The notes: generated by a model from the sequence alone, not told the origin. A DNA stretch of 64,000 bases from Gilvimarinus sp. 2_MG-2023 (GCF_030547685.1 NZ_JAUOQM010000012.1:1-64000), one strand, 5' to 3'. Shown: positions 1 through 9,566, counted from the first letter of the stretch. Program-made: numbers and translations.

Positions 1-1267
1 GACCAAATACGCCTTGTTCCGGTGCGGTTGAGTCGATTAGCTCCCCTTCAAGATAACCGCCCCACCCTCCATAGGTCAGCGCATTGAGGGCCATTTGCGG
101 GTCGGTGCCAATATGTTGTAGTGAGCTCATTTGGGCCGTTACACGGCGCCCGGGGCTTGTCCTTTCAATGTTTTGGTGGCAGCTGTGGCATTCGTATTGG
201 TAGTAGAGCGCTTGGCCTTGTTGGGCTAGTGCCGAGTCGATGGGGGGCAGTATGTTTCTTTCGGCCAGTTCAACCCAGCTCGGTGACCAGAGCTCTGTCA
301 GCCGTTTTTCCAATTGCACTAGGTTGTCGATGCGGGCCGAAGATGGGTAATGGTTATGGGGTTTAGGTGCTAAATCAAAGGTGGCAAACACTCCTAATAC
401 TTCGCCGGTATTGCGCCCTAATGGGCCTTCGCCTTCGTTGTCGCCAACTCCGTTCCACTGCACAAAATCGTGCTGTGGTGTGTCCCATAGAAAGGGATAG
501 CTAACGGGTGCATTGGGTGGGTTAGCATTGATCTGTCCCGGGGTTAGATGGGACAAAATACGGTTATAGATGCGGCCAAAGGCATCGAGCCGGGCATAAC
601 CATACGCGATGTTCTGTCCTTGGTTTTGGGATGTATTGCGAACATTATATTGCTGGATGGTTTGCCGGCTTTGCTCAAGCAGTGTTTTTAATTGCTCGGC
701 GGGCAGGGCAGTTTGCGCCGTTTGCAGGCGAGCAAATTTGTCATCTTGGTGTAGGGTCGCTGTCAGTGCGCGCTCTAATTCGTGCAGCATGGTATTCATA
801 TCGGCCATGGCCGCGCCGCCATCAATGCGAATCCCTGTGCCGTTAAAGTTTACTTGACTGGTGTGGCAGGCCGCACACGTTAGGCCAACGTACTCTTCTT
901 CCTGATACTGATTACTGACCCAGCCTAAGGGCAAGCCGTCGGGGTTGTCGGCAGTGGCATTTTGGGTAATGTAACGAAAGCGGCTCATATTGCGTTGGTT
1001 GCGAAATAGCTCGACGCTATCGGCCTGCTCTAAGTGGCGAAAAATGGTCAGAGGCAACAGGTTCGAGCCCTGAGTGGTATTGTAAAACCATTGGCTGTCT
1101 TCTCGGCTCCAGTTTTGCTCGGCGTACACAATGCGCTCGGCAGAGTCTCCAAACCAGTCGTTACTCAATGCTTGTTCGCTGACATTGGGGCTGTGTTCAT
1201 CGGTGGTCGGTTGGCAGCCGAGCAAAATCAGCAGGCACAGAGAGGCGAGGCATATCCTATATGTCAT
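1..1267 (-). CDS. Di-heme c-type cytochrome lipoprotein, C-terminus cut off by the window edge
   Basis: The reverse strand is open from an ATG at 1267 to the left edge (422 codons visible). The N-terminus is a lipoprotein signal peptide ending in a lipobox (LLILLGC), so the mature protein is probably membrane-anchored on the periplasmic side. Two covalent heme motifs are visible: CAACH at about residues 131-135 and CHSCH at about 360-364. The wide spacing of the two hemes recalls di-heme peroxidase or RoxA-like cytochromes rather than small cytochrome c domains. The substrate cannot be told from sequence. It follows the GlpD-like gene on the same strand after a 92-base gap, so the two may be co-transcribed. 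I am sure of the heme protein, not of the subfamily. Confidence 0.8.
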   Translation of the reverse strand, partial: MTYRICLASLCLLILLGCQPTTDEHSPNVSEQALSNDWFGDSAERIVYAEQNWSREDSQWFYNTTQGSNLLPLTIFRHLEQADSVELFRNQRNMSRFRYITQNATADNPDGLPLGWVSNQYQEEEYVGLTCAACHTSQVNFNGTGIRIDGGAAMADMNTMLHELERALTATLHQDDKFARLQTAQTALPAEQLKTLLEQSRQTIQQYNVRNTSQNQGQNIAYGYARLDAFGRIYNRILSHLTPGQINANPPNAPVSYPFLWDTPQHDFVQWNGVGDNEGEGPLGRNTGEVLGVFATFDLAPKPHNHYPSSARIDNLVQLEKRLTELWSPSWVELAERNILPPIDSALAQQGQALYYQYECHSCHQNIERTSPGRRVTAQMSSLQHIGTDPQMALNALTYGGWGGYLEGELIDSTAPEQGVFG

Positions 1268-1359
1268 GAGAGAGTCCCTAAGATGCGTTGGGTTATTGGG
1301 TTTATCGCAACTGCGGGTAGATTGTTGTACGGATCGAGGGATTTATCAAGTGCGGGAAA

Positions 1360-2526
1360 TCAGCAGCCTACTAAAGGGAGTGTAGCGGTATCCGCCTTGG
1401 GGCGAGCAGTGGGTAGTGAGGGGTATAAATGCGTCATGGCGTCGACGGCCGTAGCGCGATAAGTGGTGAGTTTGCCTCCCATAATGGTCAATACCCGCGG
1501 GCGCCTGGGGTTGTCACTCAAAAGCATAACTTCCCGGCTGCGACCAAAAGCTCCTTGGTCGCTGCGCGGTAATACACGCAGGCCGGCGGTGGTGGTTGCG
1601 CTTGAGGGCAGCAGATGTAGGTGAGGGAAGTAGTGCTTTAGTACATTAAGCAAGTAATGGGTTTCGTGCGGATGACATTGCACGGATTCAGGTGAACCTT
1701 GGTGCTCGGTTTCGGTGGTCCCCACTAACAGTTTACCCTGCCAGGGCAGGGCGAATACTGCCCGCCCGTCACTGGGGGATTCTAAGTAATAGTGTTGTTT
1801 TAATACCGGCGGCAGTAATAAATGACTGCCGCCGATTAAATCGACGGCGGGCAGAGCTGGCTGGGGAGTGATGGTTTGATTGAGTTTAGCCGCCCAAGGG
1901 CCTGCACAGTTGACCAATACCCGAGCCTGCAAGGTCTGTTGGCCGCGTTTATCCTGATAATGCACGTCGGTCAGGTCATCGCCGAGCTCCGCACCTAAAA
2001 AACGAGCCGGTAGCAATAGCTCCGCCCCCAGTGTTTGCGCCGAATGGACGACGGCGCGTGTCAGTGCTTGGTCGTCGGTTTGTGCTTCGTTATAGCGAAA
2101 TACAGTCTGTAACCCTTCGGTGGTTAAACCGTCTAATTGCGACCATTGCGATTTCGCCAGCCGACTAAAACGTGTGTCTTTGCTGAAACCCGCCAGCAAT
2201 CGATAAAGTAAGAGTCCGGTACCTATGGTTAAAGGTTTGCGGGAACTGTGGCGATACACTGGAATATGTAAGGGGGCCAGTTTGACCAGATCAGGAGCCA
2301 GTTTGAGCAACCTTTCTCGCTCGAGCAGCGACTCGCGCACTAAACCGAGCTGCCCCGACTCCAAATAACGCAGGCCGCCGTGAATTAATTTACTAGAGGC
2401 GCTGGAGGTTGCCCCGCCCACACTGCTGGACTCTAAAAGAGCGACTTTGTAGCCTGCGGCGGCGGCGGCTTGGGCGACGCCTGCCCCAGAAATACCTGCA
2501 CCGATAATGGCGATGTCGTAGGCCAC
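1360..2526 (-). CDS. FAD-dependent glycerol-3-phosphate dehydrogenase-like oxidoreductase (short GlpD)
   Basis: The product has 388 residues. It opens with a Rossmann FAD-binding motif (GAGISGAGVAQAAA, about residues 9-22), followed by the GlpD-type signature SSKLIHGGLRYLE. Both are typical of FAD-linked glycerol-3-phosphate dehydrogenases, which pass electrons from glycerol-3-phosphate to quinone at the inner membrane. GlpD proteins are usually near 500 residues; here the alpha-helical C-terminal domain is absent and the protein ends shortly after the FAD-closing segment (IMGGKLTTYR). It could be a reduced GlpD or a related FAD oxidase with another substrate. No glpF, glpK or glpR is next to it. 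A perfect inverted repeat lies about 90 bases upstream of the start. Confidence 0.75.
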   Translation of the reverse strand: MAYDIAIIGAGISGAGVAQAAAAAGYKVALLESSSVGGATSSASSKLIHGGLRYLESGQLGLVRESLLERERLLKLAPDLVKLAPLHIPVYRHSSRKPLTIGTGLLLYRLLAGFSKDTRFSRLAKSQWSQLDGLTTEGLQTVFRYNEAQTDDQALTRAVVHSAQTLGAELLLPARFLGAELGDDLTDVHYQDKRGQQTLQARVLVNCAGPWAAKLNQTITPQPALPAVDLIGGSHLLLPPVLKQHYYLESPSDGRAVFALPWQGKLLVGTTETEHQGSPESVQCHPHETHYLLNVLKHYFPHLHLLPSSATTTAGLRVLPRSDQGAFGRSREVMLLSDNPRRPRVLTIMGGKLTTYRATAVDAMTHLYPSLPTARPKADTATLPLVGC

Positions 2527-2615
2527 TGAAATATCCTTAATAAAGCCGCCAGGGTTGCTGGCAGTGATTGCTTAAGCTCATCTTACCAGTGTAGACAAAA
2601 CACGGGCAGGCGGAG

Positions 2616-2640
2616 TCTCAGTGCTATCCTAGCACTGAGA
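2616..2640. promoter_or_regulatory. Perfect 11-bp inverted repeat, candidate operator or hairpin
   Basis: The arm TCTCAGTGCTA (2616-2626) is followed by three bases (TCC) and then its exact complement (2630-2640). No T-run follows on either strand, so it is not an ordinary intrinsic terminator. It sits between the end of the DUF1820 gene and the start of the GlpD-like gene, both on the minus strand, so an operator for the latter is the simplest reading. I do not recognise the cognate regulator. Confidence 0.5.
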
Positions 2641-2671
2641 TATTCAGTCGGATAGAGGGACGCCAACGGGG

Positions 2672-3004
2672 TTAGTTGTCTTCGCCGCGAGGACCCATAT
2701 GGCCGTAGGGGAATGGGGTGACCGTATTTTCCGAAGCGTCACGCACCTTGGCGGCGCCCTCTTTTTCCACTTCGTCTATACGAATTATAGAATGCATCGG
2801 AATATACGAGCGTTTGACCCCCGCAAATTCATTTTTCAACTTCTCTTCACTCGGATCGACCACGACCGGGCTGCGCTCGCCGAATACAAACTCTTCTACT
2901 TCGATAAAGCCGTACATTTCGCTCTGGTAAATGGCGCGCGCGAAAACTTCAAAGACCTGGCTTTGATTGAGGAAAATGACTTTATAAATGGGGGTTAAGC
3001 TCAT
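2672..3004 (-). CDS. DUF1820 family protein
   Basis: The 110-residue protein matches the DUF1820 family known from gammaproteobacteria: N-terminal YKVIFLNQSQVFEVFA, central YIPMHSIIRIDEVEKEG and a variable tail. It has no signal peptide or membrane segment and is probably cytosolic. The function of the family is unknown. It is divergent from miaB with a 200-base shared upstream region. Confidence 0.8.
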   Translation of the reverse strand: MSLTPIYKVIFLNQSQVFEVFARAIYQSEMYGFIEVEEFVFGERSPVVVDPSEEKLKNEFAGVKRSYIPMHSIIRIDEVEKEGAAKVRDASENTVTPFPYGHMGPRGEDN

Positions 3005-3159
3005 AGTCTTCCAGTGTGATGCCCACAGTAGGGCTAATATTACGGTTTGGACGGAAAATGGGCGCGAAGAATAGCATATTCACCCTCAAAGGGGCGATGC
3101 TCTGAGTAAAAAATAATCAATAGAGTCGGTAAGGTGTGGGATTTACCGAGTGACACCGC

Positions 3160-3165
3160 TATAAT
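3160..3165 (+). promoter_or_regulatory. Probable -10 box upstream of miaB
   Basis: A perfect TATAAT lies 40 bases before the miaB ATG in the region divergent from DUF1820. No good -35 box is visible at the right distance, so the call rests on the -10 alone. Confidence 0.35.
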
Positions 3166-3204
3166 GCGCGGCCTTAATTTCGTACCACAGCAGGCTAAAT
3201 CTCT

Positions 3205-4566
3205 ATGTCAGCGACAGAAACACCGGTGAAAAAGCTCTATATCAAGACCCACGGCTGCCAGATGAACGAGTACGATTCCTCTCGCATGCGTGATCTATTG
3301 GGCGAATCACACCAAATGGTGGCCACCGAAAACCCCGAAGACGCTGATGTGGTGCTGATTAACACCTGTTCAATTCGGGAAAAAGCCCAAGACAAGCTGT
3401 TTCACCAGCTCGGTCGCTGGAAACAATTAAAAGAGAAAAATCCCGATATGATCATCGGTGTGGGTGGCTGTGTAGCCAGTCAAGAGGGCGCGGCTATTGC
3501 CGAACGCGCGCCCTATGTGGACCTTATTTTTGGCCCGCAAACATTACACCGTCTTCCCGATATGATCGAGCAGCCCCGCGACAATGGTGCTGTGGTGGTG
3601 GATATCAGCTTCCCGGAAATCGAAAAGTTCGACAACTTGCCCAAACCCGATGCCGATGGCGTTAGCGCCTTTGTTTCGATTATGGAAGGTTGCTCCAAAT
3701 ATTGCACTTTCTGTGTGGTGCCTTATACCCGCGGCGAAGAGGTCAGTCGGCCCTTAAACGATGTGTTGGCCGAAGTGGTCCATTTGGCCGGGCAGGGCGT
3801 GCGTGAAATCAACCTGCTGGGGCAAAACGTTAATGCCTACCGGGGTGAGTCCGACAATGGATTGGTCGATTTGGCCGAATTGATTACTCTGGTCGCGGCG
3901 GTGGATGGGATTGATCGCATTCGTTTTACTACCTCTCACCCGGTGGAGTTTTCCGATTCGCTGATCGATGTCTACGCCGAAGTGCCCGAGCTGGTTAGTC
4001 ACCTGCACTTGCCGGTGCAAAGTGGCTCAGACCGTATATTGATGGCGATGAAGCGCGGTCACACCGCGCTTGAGTACAAGTCCAAAATGCGTCGTATTCG
4101 CCAGCATCGTCCGGAAATCAGTTTCTCCTCAGATTTTATTGTGGGTTTTCCCGGTGAAACCGAAGCCGACTTTGAAAAGACCATGGATTTGATCAGCGCT
4201 ATTGGCTTTGATGTGTCTTTTAGCTTTATTTACAGTCAGCGGCCGGGCACTCCAGCATCAGATTTACCTGACGACACCCCGATGGAGGTTAAAAAGCAGC
4301 GCCTGAAAATCCTGCAAGACCGTATTACTCAGCAGGCGCAACACATTAGTCGCCGTATGGTAGGCAATGTCGAACGGGTACTGATCAGTGGTTACAGCAA
4401 GAAAGATCCCGGTCAGCTGTCGGGCCGAACCGAGAATAACCGGGTAGTGAATTTCCGCGCCGATGATCCGGCATTAATCGGGCATTTTGCCGATGTTCGG
4501 ATCGATCAGGCCCTGCCCAATTCGTTATTGGGAACCTTGATCAGCTCAGAGTTGGATGAAATGTAA
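3205..4566 (+). CDS. miaB: tRNA-2-methylthio-N6-dimethylallyladenosine synthase MiaB
   Basis: MiaB is a radical-SAM methylthiotransferase that converts i6A37 of tRNAs to ms2i6A37. The 453-residue product has the N-terminal UPF0004 domain with cluster ligands C18, C55 and C89, the radical-SAM motif CSKYCTFC (C163, C167, C170) and a C-terminal TRAM domain (about 380-445). Length is normal. It starts at an ATG and heads the conserved order miaB, PhoH-like gene, ybeY, corC, lnt. A GC-rich hairpin between it and the PhoH-like gene may partly separate the two transcripts. Confidence 0.97.
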   Translation: MSATETPVKKLYIKTHGCQMNEYDSSRMRDLLGESHQMVATENPEDADVVLINTCSIREKAQDKLFHQLGRWKQLKEKNPDMIIGVGGCVASQEGAAIAERAPYVDLIFGPQTLHRLPDMIEQPRDNGAVVVDISFPEIEKFDNLPKPDADGVSAFVSIMEGCSKYCTFCVVPYTRGEEVSRPLNDVLAEVVHLAGQGVREINLLGQNVNAYRGESDNGLVDLAELITLVAAVDGIDRIRFTTSHPVEFSDSLIDVYAEVPELVSHLHLPVQSGSDRILMAMKRGHTALEYKSKMRRIRQHRPEISFSSDFIVGFPGETEADFEKTMDLISAIGFDVSFSFIYSQRPGTPASDLPDDTPMEVKKQRLKILQDRITQQAQHISRRMVGNVERVLISGYSKKDPGQLSGRTENNRVVNFRADDPALIGHFADVRIDQALPNSLLGTLISSELDEM

Positions 4567-4595
4567 CAATCTCAGTCTATAACCTGTGGTTAAAT

Positions 4596-4638
4596 GGGGT
4601 GAGTTTCTAATAAGGAATTGGCCGGTTCACCCCCTTTT
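4596..4638 (+). terminator. Possible terminator or attenuator after miaB
   Basis: GGGGTGA (4596-4602) pairs with TCACCCC (4627-4633) over a 24-base loop and is followed by CTTTT. The long loop makes it weaker than the other terminators in the window. It may allow read-through into the PhoH-like gene. Confidence 0.4.
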
Positions 4639-4700
4639 CACACTTGTGTGAATGGTTTAGGCTTAAATTTCGATATCGCAGCAAGAGTACAGATTTTTCC

Positions 4701-5735
4701 TTGAACAAACACGTGGTACCCGACCTCTCCCAAGACACCCGCGAGGTGATCTTGGAGCCCAGCGACAATCGCCGTCTCGCCAGCCTCTGCGGTCAGTTTG
4801 ACCAGCATTTGCGCCAGATCGAAGAGCGTCTGCAAATCGAAATTCGCAATCGAGGCAATCAATTTGCGTTGATTGGTGACCCCGCTAAGCTCGACGCTGT
4901 GGCGGCGATACTGCGCGAGCTGTACCGCGAGACCGATCGTATTGAACTCACCCCCGATGAAATTCATCTGGCCTTGCAGAGCGCAGGAGTCGAACAACTT
5001 ATGCAGGAACAACCAGCGGTTTGGGACGAGGCGGATGACGCTCCGGTTCCCGCAGGCACCGTACTGATTCGCACCAAAAAGTGCACCATCAAGCCGCGCG
5101 GTGTTAACCAGCAGCGCTATGTGCGCGCCGTGCAAACCCACGATATTAACTTTGGTGTGGGTCCGGCCGGTACCGGTAAAACCTATTTGGCGGTAGCCTG
5201 TGCGGTGGAATCATTGCTGCGCGATGACGTCGAGCGCATTTTACTGGTGCGCCCGGCTGTTGAAGCCGGTGAAAAACTGGGTTTTTTGCCAGGTGATTTG
5301 GCGCAAAAAGTCGATCCATACTTGCGCCCGCTGTACGATGCCCTGTTCGAAATGCTCGGTTTCGAGACCGTGGGTAAATTGCTTGAGCGCAACGTAATTG
5401 AAGTGGCACCGCTGGCTTATATGCGCGGGCGCACCCTCAATAACTCGTTTGTTATTCTCGATGAAAGTCAGAACACGACCTGTGAACAGATGAAAATGTT
5501 CCTCACCCGAATTGGCTTTGGTTCTACCGCGGTGATTACCGGTGACCCGTCACAAATCGATTTACCCCGCGGTCAAAAGTCGGGCTTAAAGCATGTTGTC
5601 AATGTACTCGATGGTGTGGAAGGTATAAGTTTTACCCACTTTGGCGCCAAAGACGTGGTCAGACACCCTCTGGTGCAGCGTATTGTAGAAGCCTACGATG
5701 CTTTTGAAGCGCAACAGCCGGACACCGATCACTGA
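4701..5735 (+). CDS. ybeZ: PhoH-like ATPase (YbeZ)
   Basis: This is a cytosolic P-loop ATPase of the PhoH/YbeZ family, thought to act with YbeY in RNA and ribosome metabolism. It has an N-terminal KH-like region, then Walker A (GPAGTGKT) and Walker B (FVILDESQN) motifs. The frame is open from a TTG at 4644, but homology begins near LNKHVVPDLSQDTREVILEP. I chose TTG 4701 (about 344 residues); GTG 4713 is also possible, and no strong ribosome binding site decides between them. ybeY starts one base after its stop. Confidence 0.9.
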   Translation: MNKHVVPDLSQDTREVILEPSDNRRLASLCGQFDQHLRQIEERLQIEIRNRGNQFALIGDPAKLDAVAAILRELYRETDRIELTPDEIHLALQSAGVEQLMQEQPAVWDEADDAPVPAGTVLIRTKKCTIKPRGVNQQRYVRAVQTHDINFGVGPAGTGKTYLAVACAVESLLRDDVERILLVRPAVEAGEKLGFLPGDLAQKVDPYLRPLYDALFEMLGFETVGKLLERNVIEVAPLAYMRGRTLNNSFVILDESQNTTCEQMKMFLTRIGFGSTAVITGDPSQIDLPRGQKSGLKHVVNVLDGVEGISFTHFGAKDVVRHPLVQRIVEAYDAFEAQQPDTDH

Positions 5736-5736
5736 T

Positions 5737-6243
5737 ATGGTCTGCCAAGTTGATATCAACGTCCAGGTGGAGGCCGACACAGCCCCGAGTGACGACGAAG
5801 TACACCGATGGGTGGCGGCGGCAGTCGCTGACAGGCGCGCGCAAAGCGAGGTCAGTGTCAGTATTGTCGACGCCGAAACCAGTCAACGCTTAAATGGCCA
5901 GTACCGCGGCCGCGATTATCCCACCAATGTTTTATCTTTTCCGGCCGACTTACCTGAAGAGCTGGGTTTACCCCTGCTCGGCGACTTAGTGGTTTGCGCC
6001 GCTGTGGTCGAACGTGAGGCGCGCGAACAGGGCAAACCCCCGCAGGCACACTGGGCCCATATGCTTGTACACGGCACCTTGCATTTGCTAGGTTACGATC
6101 ACATCGAAGATTGTGAGGCCGAGCAAATGGAAGCGCTGGAAACAACCATTATTACCGGGTTAGGTTTCGCACCGCCCTACGAGGTAAGCACTACCGCTGC
6201 CTCTGACGAGATAATATTCAAACAGGAATCATCAACGCCATGA
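5737..6243 (+). CDS. ybeY: Endoribonuclease YbeY, rRNA maturation factor
   Basis: YbeY is a zinc metalloprotein needed for 16S rRNA 3'-end maturation and 70S quality control. The zinc motif HGTLHLLGYDH is present. The ATG at 5737 lies directly after the PhoH-like stop and gives 168 residues, a normal length; an upstream in-frame start at 5698 would overlap the previous gene and add no conserved sequence. The stop overlaps the corC start as ATGA, indicating translational coupling. Confidence 0.95.
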   Translation: MVCQVDINVQVEADTAPSDDEVHRWVAAAVADRRAQSEVSVSIVDAETSQRLNGQYRGRDYPTNVLSFPADLPEELGLPLLGDLVVCAAVVEREAREQGKPPQAHWAHMLVHGTLHLLGYDHIEDCEAEQMEALETTIITGLGFAPPYEVSTTAASDEIIFKQESSTP

Positions 6244-7094
6244 CGGACGACCCCTCGAGTAGCAGCTTAACCCGACACCAAGAAAGGTCTTGGTTAGATA
6301 AGCTGATACACGCCTTCTCCGCTGAACCCAAGTCTCGCGATGACTTGATGGATATCATCAAAGACGCTGCTGAAAATAAGCTGCTGGACCAAGAAGCGCT
6401 CAATATTATTGAAGGCGCCCTGGATGTATCCAGCCTTCAAGCGCGTGAGATTATGATTCCCCGTACACAAATTGTAGCGGTAAAGATTGACGATAAACCC
6501 AAAGACTTTTTGCCCAAAATCATCGAGTCCGGCCACTCGCGCTTTCCGGTTATCGGCGACTCGATTGACGATGTCAAAGGCATTCTTTTGGCCAAAGACC
6601 TGCTGCGCATGATGCTGGAGGGCACCACCGATTTTAGCCTGGAAGAAATTCTGCGTACCGCCAATATTGTGCCGGAAAGTAAGCGGGTTAATGTATTGCT
6701 GCGCGAATTTCGCGAGCAACGCTACCATATGGCGTTGGTGATCGATGAGTACGGTGGTATCTCCGGATTGATTACTATTGAAGACATTCTGGAAGAAATT
6801 GTCGGTAATATCGAAGATGAGACCGATGAAGAAGTGAGCGATGAGCACATTAAGCGTGTCAGCGATACGGACTTTGTGATTAAAGCACTGACGCCGATCG
6901 AGGATTTCAACGATTACTTCGAGGCCGGTTTATCCGATGATGATTTCGATACCATCGGCGGTATTTTGATGCAAGCGTTTGGCCATTTGCCCAAGCGCAA
7001 TGAAACGGCGGAAATTGATGGGTTTAAATTTCGCGTACTTTACGCCGATAACCGGCAAATTCATTTGGTGCGATTAACCCTTGGTGACCTCTGA
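6240..7094 (+). CDS. corC: Transporter-associated CBS-domain protein CorC/YbeX
   Basis: The 284-residue protein has a short N-terminal region, a CBS domain pair (about 65-190, including the signature MALVIDEYGGISGLITIEDILEEIVG) and a C-terminal CorC_HlyC domain. Members are linked to magnesium or cobalt efflux, and YbeX also to ribosome metabolism, consistent with its place beside ybeY. It lacks the membrane DUF21 domain of larger HlyC/CorC proteins, as expected for CorC. It overlaps ybeY by 4 bases and lnt by 14. Confidence 0.95.
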   Translation: MTDDPSSSSLTRHQERSWLDKLIHAFSAEPKSRDDLMDIIKDAAENKLLDQEALNIIEGALDVSSLQAREIMIPRTQIVAVKIDDKPKDFLPKIIESGHSRFPVIGDSIDDVKGILLAKDLLRMMLEGTTDFSLEEILRTANIVPESKRVNVLLREFREQRYHMALVIDEYGGISGLITIEDILEEIVGNIEDETDEEVSDEHIKRVSDTDFVIKALTPIEDFNDYFEAGLSDDDFDTIGGILMQAFGHLPKRNETAEIDGFKFRVLYADNRQIHLVRLTLGDL

Positions 7095-8622
7095 GACCAT
7101 CATCACCGGGCACGTTAAGTCCGGTATTCACAAACTCCCTCCCTGGCTTGCCACCGCCCTCACCTTGTTGTGTGGCGTGGTTCAGCCTTTGGCTTTAGCC
7201 CCGTTTAACCTTTGGCCTTTGGGGTTTTTGGGGTTGGCGGGCTTTGCGTTACTGTTGTTTAAATCGTCCCCTGGCCGCGCGTTTCAATTGTCGACGGCCT
7301 TTGGTATTGGCCTATACGGTGTGGGCGCCTCTTGGGTGTATGTCGCCATCAATCAATTTGGCAATGCATCATGGTGGTTGGCTGCACTGTTAACAGCGCT
7401 GTTTGTTTTATTACTTGCGCTCGTTTTTGCAGCGCCTTTTGCCCTGTGTACGCGTTTAATTGGCCACGGCCGACTAGGCATTTTGCTGGGATTTCCCGCC
7501 TGCTACCTATTGGGTGAGTGGGTGCGCACGTGGTTTTTAACCGGTTTCCCTTGGTTGTTTATTGGCTACGGTCATTTATCGACCCCGCTGTCGGGTTGGG
7601 CACCGGTGCTGGGTGTATTGGGGGTCGGCTTTCTGGCCACCTTCAGTGCGGCCTGTTTGGCCAGCTGGGCGTTCTTTATGCGGCCTTCTGCCAACTTGTG
7701 GATGGCGACTGTGCTGAGTCTCTGTCTTTGGCTGGGTGGCTGGTGGCTGCAAGGTATATCTTGGACGCGGGTGAACAGTGATCAGCCGGTGAAAGTCGCC
7801 ATGGTGCAACCCAATATCGCGCAAGAGGTGAAGTGGCACCCGGCCCAAGCACAGCCTACCTTAGATTTATTAATGCAGATGAGTGAAGGGCACTGGAGCA
7901 GCGACTGGCTGATCTGGCCTGAGGCGGCAGTGCCTTTAACCTACCATACCGCGTTGGATTTTCTCGATGAGGTGAACCGCAAAGCCAGCGACACTCAAAC
8001 CGGAGTGATTACTGGCATTATCTTTGATGAGCGCCAAACACGGAGGTTTTACAATTCTCTGGCGGGTTTTGGTGAGGCGTTGGGGATATACCACAAGCAG
8101 CGTTTGGTGCCATTTGGCGAGTATGTTCCCCTAGAAAGTTGGCTGCGAGGGGCGATTGAATTTTTTGATTTACCCACCTCTTATATTCATCGGGGCCGTG
8201 ACGGACAAAGTGGTCTGCAAATAGGCGATGTTAGTATTGCGCCCAGTATTTGCTATGAAGTGGTCTATCCCTCTTTAGTGGCTCGGGGCGCGCGCCATCG
8301 CAATGTGTTGCTCACGGTCAGTAACGATGCCTGGTTTGCCGACTCTATTGGCCCGCTGCAGCATCTGCAAATGGCGCAAATGCGCGCTTTGGAGACGGGG
8401 CGCTATTTAATTCGCAGTACTAATAATGGGATCAGTGCGATTGTTGACCCCAAAGGTGAGATCGTGGCCAAGAGCGAGCAATTTGTCGCCACCACATTGA
8501 GTGGGGTGGTCTATCCCGCCTACGGCGGTACACCATTTATGCGCTGGGGCAGTTGGCCGATGGTGGTGTTAAGCGGGGCCATGTTAGCCGGTTTGTTGGC
8601 TGCCAGGCGTCGGTTTCACTGA
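7081..8622 (+). CDS. lnt: Apolipoprotein N-acyltransferase
   Basis: Lnt adds the third acyl chain to the N-terminal cysteine of lipoproteins in the inner membrane. The 513-residue product has about six to eight N-terminal membrane segments (to about residue 225), a periplasmic nitrilase domain and a final membrane helix. The catalytic triad is visible as E281 (WPEAAVPL), K339 (YHKQRLVPFGEY) and C391 (SICYEVVYP), matching E267/K335/C387 of E. coli. Translation starts at TTG 7081 or GTG 7084, inside the corC end, which suggests coupling. It is the last gene of the cluster. Confidence 0.95.
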   Translation: MVTSETIITGHVKSGIHKLPPWLATALTLLCGVVQPLALAPFNLWPLGFLGLAGFALLLFKSSPGRAFQLSTAFGIGLYGVGASWVYVAINQFGNASWWLAALLTALFVLLLALVFAAPFALCTRLIGHGRLGILLGFPACYLLGEWVRTWFLTGFPWLFIGYGHLSTPLSGWAPVLGVLGVGFLATFSAACLASWAFFMRPSANLWMATVLSLCLWLGGWWLQGISWTRVNSDQPVKVAMVQPNIAQEVKWHPAQAQPTLDLLMQMSEGHWSSDWLIWPEAAVPLTYHTALDFLDEVNRKASDTQTGVITGIIFDERQTRRFYNSLAGFGEALGIYHKQRLVPFGEYVPLESWLRGAIEFFDLPTSYIHRGRDGQSGLQIGDVSIAPSICYEVVYPSLVARGARHRNVLLTVSNDAWFADSIGPLQHLQMAQMRALETGRYLIRSTNNGISAIVDPKGEIVAKSEQFVATTLSGVVYPAYGGTPFMRWGSWPMVVLSGAMLAGLLAARRRFH

Positions 8623-8657
8623 ATCTGGTTAGGCCCTAGCGATGCCTCGCAACTTGT

Positions 8658-9566
8658 TTAGCTATTTAGGGTAATACGGGTAAATTCAATTTCATATTTG
8701 CCCGCCACCGGTTCGGCCTGAAATATTTTGGTGTTCGGGTACTTTTTACTGACCAATTCTAAAAATTGTTTTTTCGTTTCCACTGGCATAAATGCACCTA
8801 AATAAACCGAGCGCAAATGCTCCGAAGCAAAAGGGACCTCGGTGAACCATTGCTTTTCATCGGTCGTTTTCACCGCGTCCTCGGGGCTCACATTCATTAG
8901 GCAGCGCCATTCCTGCTCGTTTTTAGAGCTGGGTTGCTTGAGTAAAAATTTATCCTCAAAATATTCCTGTGGTCTTAATTTTTCGTTGTACAGCACGACA
9001 TTGAGTTGCTCTTTTAACGTCGTGATTTCGGGTCGAGTCTGGTTATAGCGCACCGGTTTGGGGTGGGGTAGACAGGAGTCGTCGCCGCACTGAAATTTCA
9101 ATACCGCGCCGCGATGTTCGTCGGCAAAATATTGCCAGGCCGTGAGGTTGTCAGCCTTGGCGCTAAAGCTGCATATACGCAAGCTGCGGGTGTACAGGCG
9201 CCAGTGGCCCATAGTCTCATCAATTTCCTCCTGGCGCTGATCAACCATGCGCGCCATTAACTCGCCCAGTACTTCTTCGGCCTCCTCTGGTGAAGAAAAC
9301 CTCTCTTCGTCGCGCCAGCGGCGGATAACAGTGGCCAGTGGCGAGTTGCCTCTGGGTTCTTCGCGGGCAAAAATCATTCCGCAAGAGGTACGAATGACGC
9401 TCTGTAGCAGCGTTTGAGGGTCAAAAGCCAGCGCAGTGCGGTGATTGAGCTCGAACGGGTCGCTGAACAATACCGGAGCGCTCCAGCGCAAGGACTGCTG
9501 ATCTAATATTTTATAAGCACATTCGGCCTGGGCAAATTTGGCCAAAGTATCTGGGTGGTCGGGCAC
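8658..9566 (-). CDS. DUF2971 domain protein
   Basis: The 302-residue protein shows the DUF2971 pattern: an early YKILDQQSLRWSAPVLFSDPFE-like segment and the central LTAWQYFADEHRGAVLKFQC, corresponding to the family W-HYA...G--L-F signature. DUF2971 proteins are cytosolic, often found near mobile or defence genes, and have no settled function. It starts at GTG 9566 behind an AAGGAT ribosome binding site. It is convergent with lnt, which ends 35 bases away, and divergent from pyrB. Confidence 0.75.
   Translation of the reverse strand: MPDHPDTLAKFAQAECAYKILDQQSLRWSAPVLFSDPFELNHRTALAFDPQTLLQSVIRTSCGMIFAREEPRGNSPLATVIRRWRDEERFSSPEEAEEVLGELMARMVDQRQEEIDETMGHWRLYTRSLRICSFSAKADNLTAWQYFADEHRGAVLKFQCGDDSCLPHPKPVRYNQTRPEITTLKEQLNVVLYNEKLRPQEYFEDKFLLKQPSSKNEQEWRCLMNVSPEDAVKTTDEKQWFTEVPFASEHLRSVYLGAFMPVETKKQFLELVSKKYPNTKIFQAEPVAGKYEIEFTRITLNS

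Noticed and set aside
1034-1462. Plus-strand ORF over the left-end cytochrome and the end of the GlpD-like gene
   Set aside because: The minus strand carries heme motifs and a lipoprotein signal here, so the plus-strand frame is a shadow.
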